A stretch of 64,000 nt of DNA from NCBI RefSeq assembly GCF_004011505.1, contig NZ_SAUN01000001.1:2480001-2544000 (forward strand), read 5' to 3'. Origin of the DNA: Nonomuraea polychroma. Lineage in GTDB: Bacteria > Actinomycetota > Actinomycetes > Streptosporangiales > Streptosporangiaceae. The translations under genes were made by a program, and so were the position numbers. The notes beneath the pieces are model-generated. The model was given only the letters and a program-made list of their open reading frames with translations. It did no database searches and was not told where the DNA came from. Below, one piece after another: positions 30,801-43,310 of the stretch. Within the stretch, counting starts at the first letter, position 1. Each line of letters starts with the position of its first letter.

Positions 30801-32518
30801 CCGGCCGGCTGCTGGCGAGCAACGCCGTCCCCAAGACCGGGGGTTGGAACAACTACCAGCAGACCCAGACCGCCTCGGTGGCGGCGGACGCGGCCACCTC
30901 GACGCTCTACGTGGTGTTCAAGAACTCCGCCGACAACGCCTTCGACCTGGACGCCATCCAGTTCGTGAGCGAGGCTCCGCCCCCCGCGATCGAGCCGGGT
31001 GTCTACACGATGACCGCCCAGCACAGCGGCAAGAACGTGACCACGCAGAACGCGTCGACGGCGGACAACGCCAACCTCGTCCAGATGGGTGCCACCGACG
31101 ACCCCATCCAGCGGTGGGAAGTGGTGCCCGCGCCCGGCGGCTACCAGCTCAAGAACGCGGGCAGCGGCAAGTGCGCCGACATTCCGGGCGGCACGACCAC
31201 ACCCGGCACCCAGCTCGTCCAGTGGACCTGCCACGCGAGCGGCAGCGGCGACGCAGTCAACCAGTACTTCAACCTGGTCCCGACCGGCGGTGGCGAAGGC
31301 CTCTTCCAGATCGTCTCCGCCAAGACCGGGCTGTGCGTCGACATCAACGGCGTCTCCCAGGCCGACGGCGCCGCGGTGATCCAGTGGAACTGCTCGGCCG
31401 CGCCCAACCAGACCTTCCGCCTCACCAAGGCCGGGGGAGGCGGCGACCCCGTCGACGAGACCGCGCCGACCACCGTGGCGAAGCAGAACCCGGCCGAGCC
31501 GAACGGCAAGGACGGCTGGTACACCGCCGTTCCGGTGGAGATCACCCTCACCGCGGCGGACGAGGAGGGCGGCTCCGGCGTGGCCGCCACCGAGTACCGG
31601 CTCGACGGCGGCGCCTGGACCGCCTACAGCACCCCGTTCACGGTCAGTGGCGACGGGGCGCACACGCTCGAGTACCGCTCCCGGGACGGCGCGGGCAACG
31701 TCGAGCAGGCCCGCTCGCTCACCCTCAAGATCGACGCCACCGCCCCGCAGACCACCGCGTCGTTCGCCCCGCCGAACGAGAACGGATGGAGCAAGGACTC
31801 GGTCCCGGTCGAGCTGGCGGCGCAGGACGCCCACTCCGGCGTCAAGCTCATCGAGTACGCGCTTGACGGCGGCGACTGGACGGCCTACACCGGAACGCCC
31901 GTGGTGGTCGACGGCGACGGCGAGCACGAGCTGCGCTACCGCACGGCCGACGCGGCGGGCAACGTCGAGGAGGAGAAGGCGGCGGTGCTGAAGATCGACG
32001 CCACCAAGCCCATCCTGCTCGTGTCGGGCGTGGCCGACGGCGAGGTGTACGGCGACTCCCAGGACGTGGTGATCACCTGGGAGGCCGTGGACGCCACCTC
32101 GGGCGTCCGCAGCACGACCGGCACCCTCGACGGCGCTCCGCACACGCCGGGTGCGGTGCTGCCGCTGTTCACCCAGACGCTGGCGGCGCACACGATCGCG
32201 GTGACCTCGACCGACAACGCCGGCAACGCGGTGACGACCTCGGTGCGGTTCAACGTCACCACCTCGCTGCGGGACATGCAGAACCTGCTCGACCGCTTCC
32301 GGGCAACCAGCTGGCTGTCGGCCAAGGCGCACGACAAGCTGACGAGCAAGCTGACCCAGGCCCGCAGGGCGGAGGCGTCGGGCAACGACGGCCGAGCGGT
32401 GCGGCTCCTCACCGAGTTCAAGGGAATCGCCGCGGACGCGAAGCTGGTCCCGCGCGCCGAGGTTCGCCAGGTGCTCACCCGCGACGCCGACAAGATGATC
32501 TCCGTCATTGGCGGCTGA
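27887..32518 (+). CDS. Giant secreted ThuA-GSDH-PKD-CBM6-RICIN protein with Ig-like repeats and FIMAH-like tail
   Basis: 1543 residues. Signal peptide 1-25; ThuA about 27-260 ([49 protein letters not shown]); GSDH 262-703 ([47 protein letters not shown]); PKD 705-795; CBM6 about 902-1026; a RICIN domain 1036-1178 of a different sequence type from the shared cassette; three OmpL47/Ig-like repeats (about 1187-1460) with EYRLDGGAWTAYS-type motifs; and a helical tail (1461-1543) resembling FIMAH. Probably oxidises glycan-bound sugars and, through ThuA, processes the product on the substrate surface. Lies 161 bp after the importer operon; ATG 27887 with CGGAG upstream. Confidence 0.87.
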   Translation: MRRFLAALLLPALLLALAPAPAHATSAALHGFRALLFTKAVGYVHASIPAGIQMVNELAAAHDFEVVQSADSSVFNDTDLATFDVLIMLQNSGMVWENDAQRQALQKFVRSGKGVVAIHNALDMGIENEFPWWDELINGGAHMPAHSPGTLQGLAKVVDRVHPSTKNLPQRWQRPEEWYNFAPNPRGNVHVLVTADETTYNPGSSAMGADHPISWCRQAEGARVWATAMGHEAASYAEPEFREHVLGGVEWAAGAQPGDCGGTVWSSFEKVTLDDNTSNPMELDVAPDGRVFYVQRQGEVKIHKPDTHMTVTAATLNVYTGGEDGLVGMELDPDFAQNGWIYLYWSPAGSAEDVNRLSRFTVQGDTIDLSTEKKIIEIPAYRARTYPEPGHTGGAVEFGPDGSLYLSVGDDVPPNLSGDWQGYAPLDWRPGQHMLDTARTAGNTNDLRGKILRIKPKADGGYDIPEGNLFPPGTAKTRPEIYAMGFRNPFRFTVDAKTGYLHVADYGPDRGGPTTDRGPEGLVEYNIIKKPGNFGWPFCHGDNQPYAPYNPDTKEVGAKFNCAAPVNESPNNTGLTELPPIEKPVMWYGYGASPTFPELGSGGSAPMSGPVYRYQADNPSKTKFPAYFDGVNFFYEWSRHYIKEIHLDSNDQVFKINSFLGTTPFLKPMDMTFGPEGSLYLLEWGTDFGGGNNDSGLYRIDYAAGARSPVAKATSSRVDGVTPLTVEFDASGSYDPDGDSLTYAWDFDGDGTADSTQVKATHVYQTAGRFTAQLKVTDGTGKEGFANIEIIAGNSRPTVTIETPLNGTPIQFGQDVPYKIKVTDPEDGEIDCAKVFVNPTLGHDDHEHETVEIPGCEGVVNTGDLGGHPDGANLYYVLNAHYTDGSQEIPLTGRAKAVLQPMRKQAEFFNAQAGVRVIDEPGAESGKRIGDISNNDWISFTPMNLHAIKGVNYRLSSPNGGGLIELRAESPTGRLLASNAVPKTGGWNNYQQTQTASVAADAATSTLYVVFKNSADNAFDLDAIQFVSEAPPPAIEPGVYTMTAQHSGKNVTTQNASTADNANLVQMGATDDPIQRWEVVPAPGGYQLKNAGSGKCADIPGGTTTPGTQLVQWTCHASGSGDAVNQYFNLVPTGGGEGLFQIVSAKTGLCVDINGVSQADGAAVIQWNCSAAPNQTFRLTKAGGGGDPVDETAPTTVAKQNPAEPNGKDGWYTAVPVEITLTAADEEGGSGVAATEYRLDGGAWTAYSTPFTVSGDGAHTLEYRSRDGAGNVEQARSLTLKIDATAPQTTASFAPPNENGWSKDSVPVELAAQDAHSGVKLIEYALDGGDWTAYTGTPVVVDGDGEHELRYRTADAAGNVEEEKAAVLKIDATKPILLVSGVADGEVYGDSQDVVITWEAVDATSGVRSTTGTLDGAPHTPGAVLPLFTQTLAAHTIAVTSTDNAGNAVTTSVRFNVTTSLRDMQNLLDRFRATSWLSAKAHDKLTSKLTQARRAEASGNDGRAVRLLTEFKGIAADAKLVPRAEVRQVLTRDADKMISVIGG

Positions 32519-32530
32519 CAGCTGAAGGTC

Positions 32531-32564
32531 GGAGGCCGGAGCGCATTGCTGCGCCCCGGCCTCC
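32531..32564 (+). terminator. Strong GC hairpin after giant ThuA-GSDH gene
   Basis: GGAGGCCGG (32531-32539) pairs with CCGGCCTCC (32556-32564), with an inner GCGC/GCGC extension, 12 bp past the stop. Confidence 0.75.
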
Positions 32565-32765
32565 TCAGAACCGGATCGCCCGTCGTGTACGCGCGATGCA
32601 GGTGCTTGGCCTGCATGCGGTAGTACTCCAGGTCCGGCTGGGCTGGCGGCTCGAAATGGCGACCGAACATTGAAGTGTCGCTTGAGGTGCAAAATCCCTG
32701 CCCCGCGGGCTGGCAGCACCCCAACCGTGGGAAGTGGTCGAGGAGTCTGCGCTCGGTACAGAGCC

Positions 32766-32776
32766 TGAAAGTTTCA
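32766..32776. promoter_or_regulatory. TGAAAGTTTCA palindrome
   Basis: Odd-centred palindrome of the same class as 3232, 57686 and 59814, about 190 bp before the promoter at 32954. Confidence 0.45.
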
Positions 32777-32947
32777 TACTCATCATAGGACTTACCGTTG
32801 GATGTATAGCGCTAATTTCTGCCGGGTTCAGAGCGCTGAGATTGGCGCGGCAGTGTCGGCATCGTGTGTTAATGCAGGTTTCTGGTAAGGGCAGCGGGAC
32901 GCTGGACCAGTGGAACAGGAAAGACGGTCTTTGATTCCCGCAGATAA

Positions 32948-37105
<4,158 letters not shown>

Positions 37106-37127
37106 TCCCCATGTGACGCCCGAACCC

Positions 37128-37160
37128 CGGAGCCGGCCCGCCTCCTGCGGACCGGCTCCG
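37128..37160 (+). terminator. Hairpin after ThuA-GSDH gene
   Basis: CGGAGCCGG (37128-37136) and CCGGCTCCG (37152-37160) form a perfect 9-bp stem 23 bp past the stop. Confidence 0.65.
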
Positions 37161-37284
37161 CGGCCTGGCCGGCGTGCCGTGCCGAGTGGGCGGCCAAGGT
37201 TCCGCCGAACACGGCGCCTGCTTCACGGAAGCTTCACGGTCGAAGTCGTACGCGCCACATGATGCCCCGGTTCGCTGTCGTGGT

Positions 37285-37941
37285 GTGGACAGCTTTCCCC
37301 TCACCCGAAAACTCGTGGTCGCGGCTCATGCCGGGCTGGCCGCGGCGCTGGTCGGCGCCGCCGCCCTGCACCTCGGCTGGGCGAAGCAGGTGGACACCGT
37401 CCGGAACGTGTTCAGCGACTACGCGCTGAGCGACGGCGCGGACCAGGTCTTCGCCGGGACCGTGGCCTGTCTCTCGATGGGATCGACGGCGCTGGTCGCC
37501 GGACTCGTACGGTCCAGGCTGCCGGTCGGCGCGCCGGCGATCGTACTGCTGGGCGCGTGGTGCGGCGGGCTGTTCATCGCAGCGGTCTTCCGGACCGATC
37601 CGCCGGGCGTCCCTTCCATAGGCGGGCTGGTGCACCGGTACGCGGCGGGGGGAGCCGTGGCGGCACTACCGGCCGCCACACTCCTGATCGCCCGGCGGCT
37701 GGGGCGACGGCCCGGCTGGCAGACGATGGCGCGGTCACTGCGCCGTACCTCCTGGGCGAGTGTGGCGGGCTGCCTCGCTTTCATGTGCGCGCATCTGTGC
37801 GCCACGGCCCCGGACCCGACCCCGGCGGTCCAGGAGATCGGCGCCTGGCTGGGGCTGGCCGAGCGGGTCACCCTCGCTCTGGAGATGAGCCTGCTGTTCA
37901 TGCTGGCCGGCGTGGTCCTGGCCAGCCGGGAGGGCAGATGA
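37285..37941 (+). CDS. DUF998 membrane protein
   Basis: About 218 residues with six hydrophobic helices. FSDYALSDGADQVFAGTVACL and FRTDPPGVPSIGGLVHRYAA are typical of DUF998. The function of the family is unknown. I choose the GTG at 37285 because it gives the usual family length and begins just before the first helix; no good Shine-Dalgarno is visible, and an open ATG at 37174 would add 37 polar residues. The stop overlaps the next ATG (ATGA), so it opens an operon with permease, GT4 and a two-component pair. Confidence 0.75.
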   Translation: MDSFPLTRKLVVAAHAGLAAALVGAAALHLGWAKQVDTVRNVFSDYALSDGADQVFAGTVACLSMGSTALVAGLVRSRLPVGAPAIVLLGAWCGGLFIAAVFRTDPPGVPSIGGLVHRYAAGGAVAALPAATLLIARRLGRRPGWQTMARSLRRTSWASVAGCLAFMCAHLCATAPDPTPAVQEIGAWLGLAERVTLALEMSLLFMLAGVVLASREGR

Positions 37942-38927
37942 CCTGGCTCGCCATCGGCCTGGCGGTCCTGAACGCCTGCTGCTTCACGGCCGGGACCTGG
38001 CTGCAGCACGGCGCGTCGGCGGGTGGCGCGTCCTTGGCGGCCGCGGTACGGCGGCCCCGCTGGCTGGCGGGGCTGGCGCTGCTGGCGGCGGGGGCGGTGT
38101 TGCAGGTCATCGCGCTGCGGCTGGCTCCGGTGACCGTGGTCGAGCCGGCCGGGGTGCTCGGGATCGTGATCAGCGTGGTGTGGGCGCTGCGGATGCGACG
38201 CGCCCCGCTGCGGTGGGACACCGGCCGTGCGCTGGCGGCGATCCTCGTCGGGACGGGCGGCTTCGCGGTGCTCGCCGCGTTGAACACCGTCCCCCGTCCG
38301 GTCCCCGCGGCGGCGCAGATCCAGGCCGGTGCGCTGGTCTTCGCCGTGATGGCCGTCTGCCTGCTGGTCGCCCATCCGCTCAGGGGCCGGGCCCGGTGCC
38401 TGGTCCTGGGCATCGGCGGGGGTGCGGCCTACGGCTGCACCTCTACGCTGATCCGGGCCGCGACGGAGCAGTTCGTCTCGCACGGCATCAGCGCGCCCCT
38501 GCTCGGCACGCTCGCCGGTCTGGCGGCGACGGTCCTGGCCGGCTTCTGGTTCGTGCAGCGCGCCTACGCCGACGGTCCGCCCGAGAGCACGGTGGCGACC
38601 CTCACCGTCGTGGACCCACTGGTCGCCGTCACCATCGGCATCGGCCTGCTCGGCGAGGCCCCCGGCCTGACTCTGCCGACCGCCGCCCTGGGGCTGGCCT
38701 TCGCCGCCGTCGCGATCGGCGGGGTCGTCGGCCTCTCCCACGACATCCCCACCCGGCTGCCCCCTTCCTCTCCGTTTCCGCACGACAGGAGCACCTCATG
38801 TCCGGCAGTCCCATCCGGCGTATCGTCATCGGCGCGGACACCTATCCGCCCGACGTCAACGGCGCCGCGAACTTCGCCCACCGCCTGGCCACCGGACTCG
38901 CCGGCCGAGGCCACGAGGTCCACGTGA
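37938..38927 (+). CDS. EamA/DMT-type membrane transporter
   Basis: 329 residues with about nine helices in the first 270. MTWLAIGLAVLNACCFTAGT, ALRLAPVTVVEPAGVLGIV and TVVDPLVAVTIGIGLLGEAP are drug/metabolite-transporter-like blocks. The last 60 residues are Ser/Pro/Thr-rich and read out of frame through the first 130 bp of the next gene, so the true hydrophobic protein ends near residue 270. Such proteins export or flip small metabolites or lipid carriers; the substrate is unknown. Confidence 0.78.
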   Translation: MTWLAIGLAVLNACCFTAGTWLQHGASAGGASLAAAVRRPRWLAGLALLAAGAVLQVIALRLAPVTVVEPAGVLGIVISVVWALRMRRAPLRWDTGRALAAILVGTGGFAVLAALNTVPRPVPAAAQIQAGALVFAVMAVCLLVAHPLRGRARCLVLGIGGGAAYGCTSTLIRAATEQFVSHGISAPLLGTLAGLAATVLAGFWFVQRAYADGPPESTVATLTVVDPLVAVTIGIGLLGEAPGLTLPTAALGLAFAAVAIGGVVGLSHDIPTRLPPSSPFPHDRSTSCPAVPSGVSSSARTPIRPTSTAPRTSPTAWPPDSPAEATRST

Positions 38928-40015
38928 TCTGCCCCGCCACGGGCGCCGGTCCCGAGCGCGTCACGCCCGACGGTCCGACTGTGCACCGGCTCCCCTCACA
39001 CGGCACCCCTTTCCATCCGACCTTCCGTGTCTGCCTGCCCTGGCAGATCCGCGGCTCGGCCGCCCGGCTGCTGGAGCGGATAGCACCCGACGTCGTCCAC
39101 GTCCAGTCCCACTTCGCCGTGGGCCGGACACTGATCAGAGCCGCGCGGCGCGCGGCCATCGCGGTGGTGGCGACCAACCACTTCATGCCGGAGAACCTCG
39201 TCGGCTACACCTCCCTTCCCGGCTGGCTCGCCGCCCCCACGTGCCGGCTGGCCTGGCGCGATTTCGTACGGGTCTTCCACCGCGCCCAGGTCGTCACCGC
39301 CCCCACCCCCAGCGCCGTGCGGCTGATGCGCAGGCACGGCCTCGTCGGTGACGCCGTCCTCCCGGTGTCCTGTGGCCTGGACCTGCACCGCTTCGCACAG
39401 CACACGGCGAAGAATCAGGGCGAGGGACTGCGCGTGCTGTTCGTGGGCCGGCTGGACGCGGAGAAGAACGTGGGCGAACTCCTGCGCGCCCTGCCGCTGC
39501 TGCCCACGTGGCTCCCGGTCACGGCGGAGATCGTGGGCGACGGCTCCCGCCGCCGTGAGCTGGAGGACCTGGCCCGCGCACTCCGCGTCGCCGACCGCGT
39601 CACCTTCCACGGCCTGGTCGGCGACCAGGAGGTCCTGGACGCCTACGCCCGCTGCGACGTGTTCTGCATGCCCGGCACCGCCGAACTGCAGAGCCTGGCT
39701 ACGATGGAGGCCATGGCCGCCGGAAAGCCCGTCGTCGCCGCCGACGCCACGGCGCTGCCCCATCTGGTGCACCAAGGACGCAACGGACTGCTCTTCCCGC
39801 CTGGCGACGTCCCGGCCCTGGCCGCGGCCCTCGGCTCGATCCTGGGCGACCCCGAAGGCCGGACGCGCATGGGCGAAGCCAGCCGTGAGATCGTCGCCCG
39901 CCACGATATCGGGCTCACCCTGGACACGTTCGAAATGCTCTATCGGGAAGCGGCCAAGCTCACGACGGCCCGTGGCAGGGAGAACCATGAGCACACAGCG
40001 CATTCTGGTCGTTGA
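38798..40015 (+). CDS. GT4-family glycosyltransferase
   Basis: 405-residue cytoplasmic GT-B enzyme resembling phosphatidylinositol mannosyltransferases. The N-terminal YPPDVNGAANFAHRLATGLA and HVQSHFAVGRTLI form the acceptor lobe. RVLFVGRLDAEKNVGELLRA and the EX7E motif in PGTAELQSLATMEAMAAGKP form the donor lobe. Start ATG 38798 with ACAGGAG upstream; it overlaps the permease tail by 130 bp and the response regulator by 29 bp. Probably builds an envelope glycolipid; the donor is inferred as GDP-mannose or UDP-sugar. Confidence 0.88.
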   Translation: MSGSPIRRIVIGADTYPPDVNGAANFAHRLATGLAGRGHEVHVICPATGAGPERVTPDGPTVHRLPSHGTPFHPTFRVCLPWQIRGSAARLLERIAPDVVHVQSHFAVGRTLIRAARRAAIAVVATNHFMPENLVGYTSLPGWLAAPTCRLAWRDFVRVFHRAQVVTAPTPSAVRLMRRHGLVGDAVLPVSCGLDLHRFAQHTAKNQGEGLRVLFVGRLDAEKNVGELLRALPLLPTWLPVTAEIVGDGSRRRELEDLARALRVADRVTFHGLVGDQEVLDAYARCDVFCMPGTAELQSLATMEAMAAGKPVVAADATALPHLVHQGRNGLLFPPGDVPALAAALGSILGDPEGRTRMGEASREIVARHDIGLTLDTFEMLYREAAKLTTARGRENHEHTAHSGR

Positions 40016-40691
40016 CGACGAACCCAAGATCCGGATGACGCTGCGCGGCTATCTGGAGGCGGACGGCTTCGAGGTCCTGGAGGCGGCGGACGGCCCGTCC
40101 GGCCTCGCCTCGGCCGTCCGCGAGCGGCCTGACCTGATCGTGCTGGATGTGATGCTGCCTGGCCTGGACGGGTTCGAGGTGCTGCGCCGTATCCGGGCGA
40201 CCCGCCAGGTTCCGGTGATCCTGCTCACCGCCCGGACGGAGGAGGTGGACCGGGTCATCGGCTTCACCGCGGGCAGCGACGACTACGTCACCAAGCCGTT
40301 CAGCGCCCGTGAACTCGCCCTGCGGGCGCGGGCCATCCTGCGCCGCGCGGAAGGCCCGGCCCAGGCCGCGGCGGAACGGACGCTGCGCTTCGACGGCCTG
40401 GTCATCGACCCCGGCACGCGTACGGTCACCTGCGACGACGACCGTACGGTGGAGCTGTCCGCGCTCGACTTCGACCTGCTGGTGGCCCTGGCGCGCGCGC
40501 CGGGCCGGGTGTTCACCCGCCGCGGGCTGATCGAGCACGTATGGGGCAGCGACTTCTTCGGCGACGAACGCGTGGTGGACGTCCACATCCGCACGCTGCG
40601 GCGCGCGCTCGGCGACGACGCGAGTGCGCCCCGGTTCGTGGGCACGGTGCGCGCCATCGGCTACCGCTTCCTCGCCCGTCCCGCCGTATGA
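39987..40691 (+). CDS. OmpR-family response regulator (pair 1)
   Basis: 234 residues. Receiver domain with VVDDEPK, the phosphorylatable Asp in VLDVMLPGLDG and the KPF switch Lys; winged-helix DNA-binding domain with RGLIEHVWGSDFFGDERVV and HIRTLRRAL. It starts inside the GT4 gene and its stop overlaps the kinase start, so it is translationally coupled to both. Confidence 0.93.
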   Translation: MSTQRILVVDDEPKIRMTLRGYLEADGFEVLEAADGPSGLASAVRERPDLIVLDVMLPGLDGFEVLRRIRATRQVPVILLTARTEEVDRVIGFTAGSDDYVTKPFSARELALRARAILRRAEGPAQAAAERTLRFDGLVIDPGTRTVTCDDDRTVELSALDFDLLVALARAPGRVFTRRGLIEHVWGSDFFGDERVVDVHIRTLRRALGDDASAPRFVGTVRAIGYRFLARPAV

Positions 40692-41854
40692 CCCGCCCGC
40701 CCCGTCACCGGAGGACCGCGTGGGCCGGCGCGCTGCGCAGCGCGGTACGACGGCTGCCGGCGCTGCCGCTGACCATCCGCCTGACGCTGTCCCACATGAC
40801 GGTCCTGGTCGTGTCGCTCGTGGTGATGGACGCCACCTCCGGCGTGATCGGGCAGCCGGCGCCCGTCACCGGGCGTACCGACTTTGAAGCACTGGTGGCC
40901 GCGCTGGCCAGCCAGGACGAAGGAAACATCGCCTTTGAGATGGTCCTGCCCGCACTGACCGTCGGCATGATCTCGGCGCTCGCCCTGTCCCTCGTGTTCT
41001 CCCGGTTCCTGCTCCGGCCTCTGCGCCAGGTCAGTGCGGCGACCCACCGCCTCGCCGACGGGCACTACGACGACGTCCTCAACGTTCCCCGCGAGCCGGG
41101 ACTCGCCGCACTGGTCGAGGACGTCAACCGGCTGGCCGCCGCACTCGCCGACATCGAGCGGCGCCGCGCCCGCCTGGTCTCGGAGATCGCCCACGAGATG
41201 CGCACCCCGATCACCATCCTCAACGGCCAGATCGAGGGAATGGCCGACGGCATCTTCACCCCCGACGACGCCATGTTCGCCTCCCTCACCGACGATCTCA
41301 CCCGGCTGCGGCGTCTCACGGACGACCTGTCCAACCTCTCCCGGGTCGAGGAGGGCGCGTTCACCCTGCGGCACTCGCTCACCGACGTGACGGCCCTGAC
41401 GCGGACCACCATCGAAAAGTTGCGTCCTCAGTTCGACGACGGCCAGGTCACGCTCGCCATGACCCCCGGCCCGCCGGTCAGGGCCCTGCTCGATTCAGGC
41501 CGCATCGCCCAGGTGCTGGTCAACCTCCTGGGCAACGCCCTGCGTGCCTGCGATCCCGGCGGCCGGGTGTCGGTCACCGTGCGCACCGGCGACGGCCCGG
41601 CCCCGCACGTGGAGATCACCGTTCAGGACGACGGGGTCGGCATCGCCGCCCACGACCTCACCCGGATCTTCACCCGGTTCGAACGCGTCGAGCACCCCGG
41701 ACGCCCGGCCCCCGCGGGGGGCAGTGGCATCGGCCTGACCATCGCGCGCGGCATCACCCGCGCCCACGGCGGCAACATCACGGCCACCTCCGAGGGCTTG
41801 GGCCAAGGGGCGACCTTCACCGTCCGCCTGCCGTTGGCACCGGTCGGCGCCTGA
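40688..41854 (+). CDS. Sensor histidine kinase (pair 1)
   Basis: 388-residue membrane kinase. A first helix at about 30-50 (MTVLVVSLVVMDATSG), a short extracytoplasmic loop with GRTDFEALVAALASQDEG, a second helix near 85-105, HAMP, H-box EIAHEMRTPITILNG, N-box LLGNALRACDP and G-boxes DDGVGIAAHD and GSGIGLTIARG. The small sensor loop suggests detection of a membrane or envelope signal. Confidence 0.92.
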   Translation: MTRPPRHRRTAWAGALRSAVRRLPALPLTIRLTLSHMTVLVVSLVVMDATSGVIGQPAPVTGRTDFEALVAALASQDEGNIAFEMVLPALTVGMISALALSLVFSRFLLRPLRQVSAATHRLADGHYDDVLNVPREPGLAALVEDVNRLAAALADIERRRARLVSEIAHEMRTPITILNGQIEGMADGIFTPDDAMFASLTDDLTRLRRLTDDLSNLSRVEEGAFTLRHSLTDVTALTRTTIEKLRPQFDDGQVTLAMTPGPPVRALLDSGRIAQVLVNLLGNALRACDPGGRVSVTVRTGDGPAPHVEITVQDDGVGIAAHDLTRIFTRFERVEHPGRPAPAGGSGIGLTIARGITRAHGGNITATSEGLGQGATFTVRLPLAPVGA

Positions 41855-41874
41855 AGGGCGTTGCAAAGAACTGG

Positions 41875-41915
41875 TTCTCAGGGTTTACTCGCACAACTTC
41901 CAGGTCATTCGCACA
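41875..41915 (+). promoter_or_regulatory. 11-bp-phased direct repeats before the GT-C gene
   Basis: TTCTCAGG (41875), TACTCGCA (41886), CTTCCAGG (41897) and TTCGCACA (41908) lie at exact 11-bp steps. This is the pattern of OmpR-family operators and matches cleaner pairs at 46612 and 48948. Confidence 0.4.
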
Positions 41916-41936
41916 AACGCACTCTACGGTCGCGGC

Positions 41937-43256
41937 GTGTCAGTAGAAACGGAATCCGTCGACAGCGACGAGAATCGGGAACGAACATTCCGCCGAATGG
42001 GACTGGTGGCCGCGGCGGCCATGATCGCGGTCATGGCCAGAGTCGCCATGTTCGACCACGAGTCCTTCGACTACAAATTCTTTGTCAAAAGCTGGTATGA
42101 CTTCATCTCCACACATGGTGGATTCGGCGCCCTCAAGCACCGTTTTGCGGACTACAACGTTCCCTATTTGTACCTGATCGCATTATTGACCTATCTGCCG
42201 ATACCCCCGCTCGCCGGAATCAAGATCATCTCGGTGGCGTTCGACCTGGTACTGGCGTACTTCACCTACCGCATCGTCGCGCTGCGCCACATCGGCCGCT
42301 GGTTACCGCCACTGGCCGCCCTCATCGTGTTGTTCCTCCCCACCGTGGCGACCAACAGCGGGATGTGGGGGCAGGCCGACTCCATCTACGCCGCGTTCGG
42401 CCTGGGCGGCGTGTACTTCCTCCTTCGCCGGCGGCCGTGGCCGGCCGGCCTCTTCTTCGGCCTGTCGCTGGCCTTCAAGTTGCAGGCGGTCTTCCTGTTC
42501 CCGCTGCTCCTGGTGCTGGTACTGAAGAAGTGGATGCCGTGGCGGGCACTGCTGGCCGTCCCCGGGGTCGTCCTGCTGCTGGACGTGCCGGCGCTGCTGG
42601 CCGGAGCGCCCTTGGGACAGTTGCTGTCGGTATATGCGCAGCAGGCCAGCTCGTATTCGGCGCTGTCGCTGAACGCGCCGTCGATCTACCAGTTCCTCCC
42701 GGCGGGCGCCGACGCGGCGCTGATCCGGCCCATCGGTGTCGCGGTGACCGGGCTGGTGATTGTCGGGCTGTGCCTCGGCGTACTGCTCAGCCGGGTGCAG
42801 CTGACGACGGCGAAAATCGTGCTGATGGGAGCGACTTCGGCCGTCCTGATGCCGTTCCTCCTGCCGTCGATGCACGAGCGCTACTTCTACCTGGCCGAGG
42901 TACTCGCCGTGATCGCCGCGTTCTCCCTGCCGCGCCGTCTCTGGTACGTGCCTGTCCTCGTCCAGGTGGCCTCGCTCCTGGCCTATCTCCCCGTGCTGTT
43001 CCCGGCGGCGGATTCGGGGCCTCCTGGAGGCCCGCCAGGGGAGATGTTCACCGGTGAGCCTCCTCCCGGCGGAGACCCGGCGTCCGAGGTCCTCGCGGAC
43101 GAGATGGCGAAGATGTACGCGCCGACCCTGGAGTTCCGGATCCTCGCCGCGCTCATGGCGGTCGCGGTCGTTTCCGTTCTGTGGGCGACATTCCGCGAGT
43201 TCCGCCGGGACGCCCGCGCCGGGAGCGCAGAGAACACGGAAAACGCCGACTCATGA
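41937..43256 (+). CDS. GT-C-type integral membrane glycosyltransferase
   Basis: 439 residues with about 10 helices. The cues are the early acidic extracytoplasmic loop after helix 1 (MFDHESFDYKFFVKSWYDF), FADYNVPYLYLIALLTY, NSGMWGQADSIYAAF and LLPSMHERYFYLAEVLA, all seen in polyprenyl-phosphate-sugar-dependent GT-C enzymes. A Pro/Gly-rich external loop (GPPGGPPGEMFTGEPPPGG) lies near the C-terminus. Start GTG 41937, 82 bp after kinase 1. It would add a sugar to a cell-surface polymer or protein on the outer face of the membrane; acceptor unknown. Confidence 0.82.
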   Translation: MSVETESVDSDENRERTFRRMGLVAAAAMIAVMARVAMFDHESFDYKFFVKSWYDFISTHGGFGALKHRFADYNVPYLYLIALLTYLPIPPLAGIKIISVAFDLVLAYFTYRIVALRHIGRWLPPLAALIVLFLPTVATNSGMWGQADSIYAAFGLGGVYFLLRRRPWPAGLFFGLSLAFKLQAVFLFPLLLVLVLKKWMPWRALLAVPGVVLLLDVPALLAGAPLGQLLSVYAQQASSYSALSLNAPSIYQFLPAGADAALIRPIGVAVTGLVIVGLCLGVLLSRVQLTTAKIVLMGATSAVLMPFLLPSMHERYFYLAEVLAVIAAFSLPRRLWYVPVLVQVASLLAYLPVLFPAADSGPPGGPPGEMFTGEPPPGGDPASEVLADEMAKMYAPTLEFRILAALMAVAVVSVLWATFREFRRDARAGSAENTENADS

Positions 43257-43310
43257 TGCGCTGAATACGCATTCCCGATCCTCGTCGAGGACTTAGGGCG
43301 AAGGAAAACC

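Noticed and set aside
27911..32719. 1602-residue open frame on the minus strand
   Set aside because: It is the antisense shadow of the giant ThuA-GSDH gene: Val/Gly/Asp-rich composition, no domain, no ribosome-binding site.
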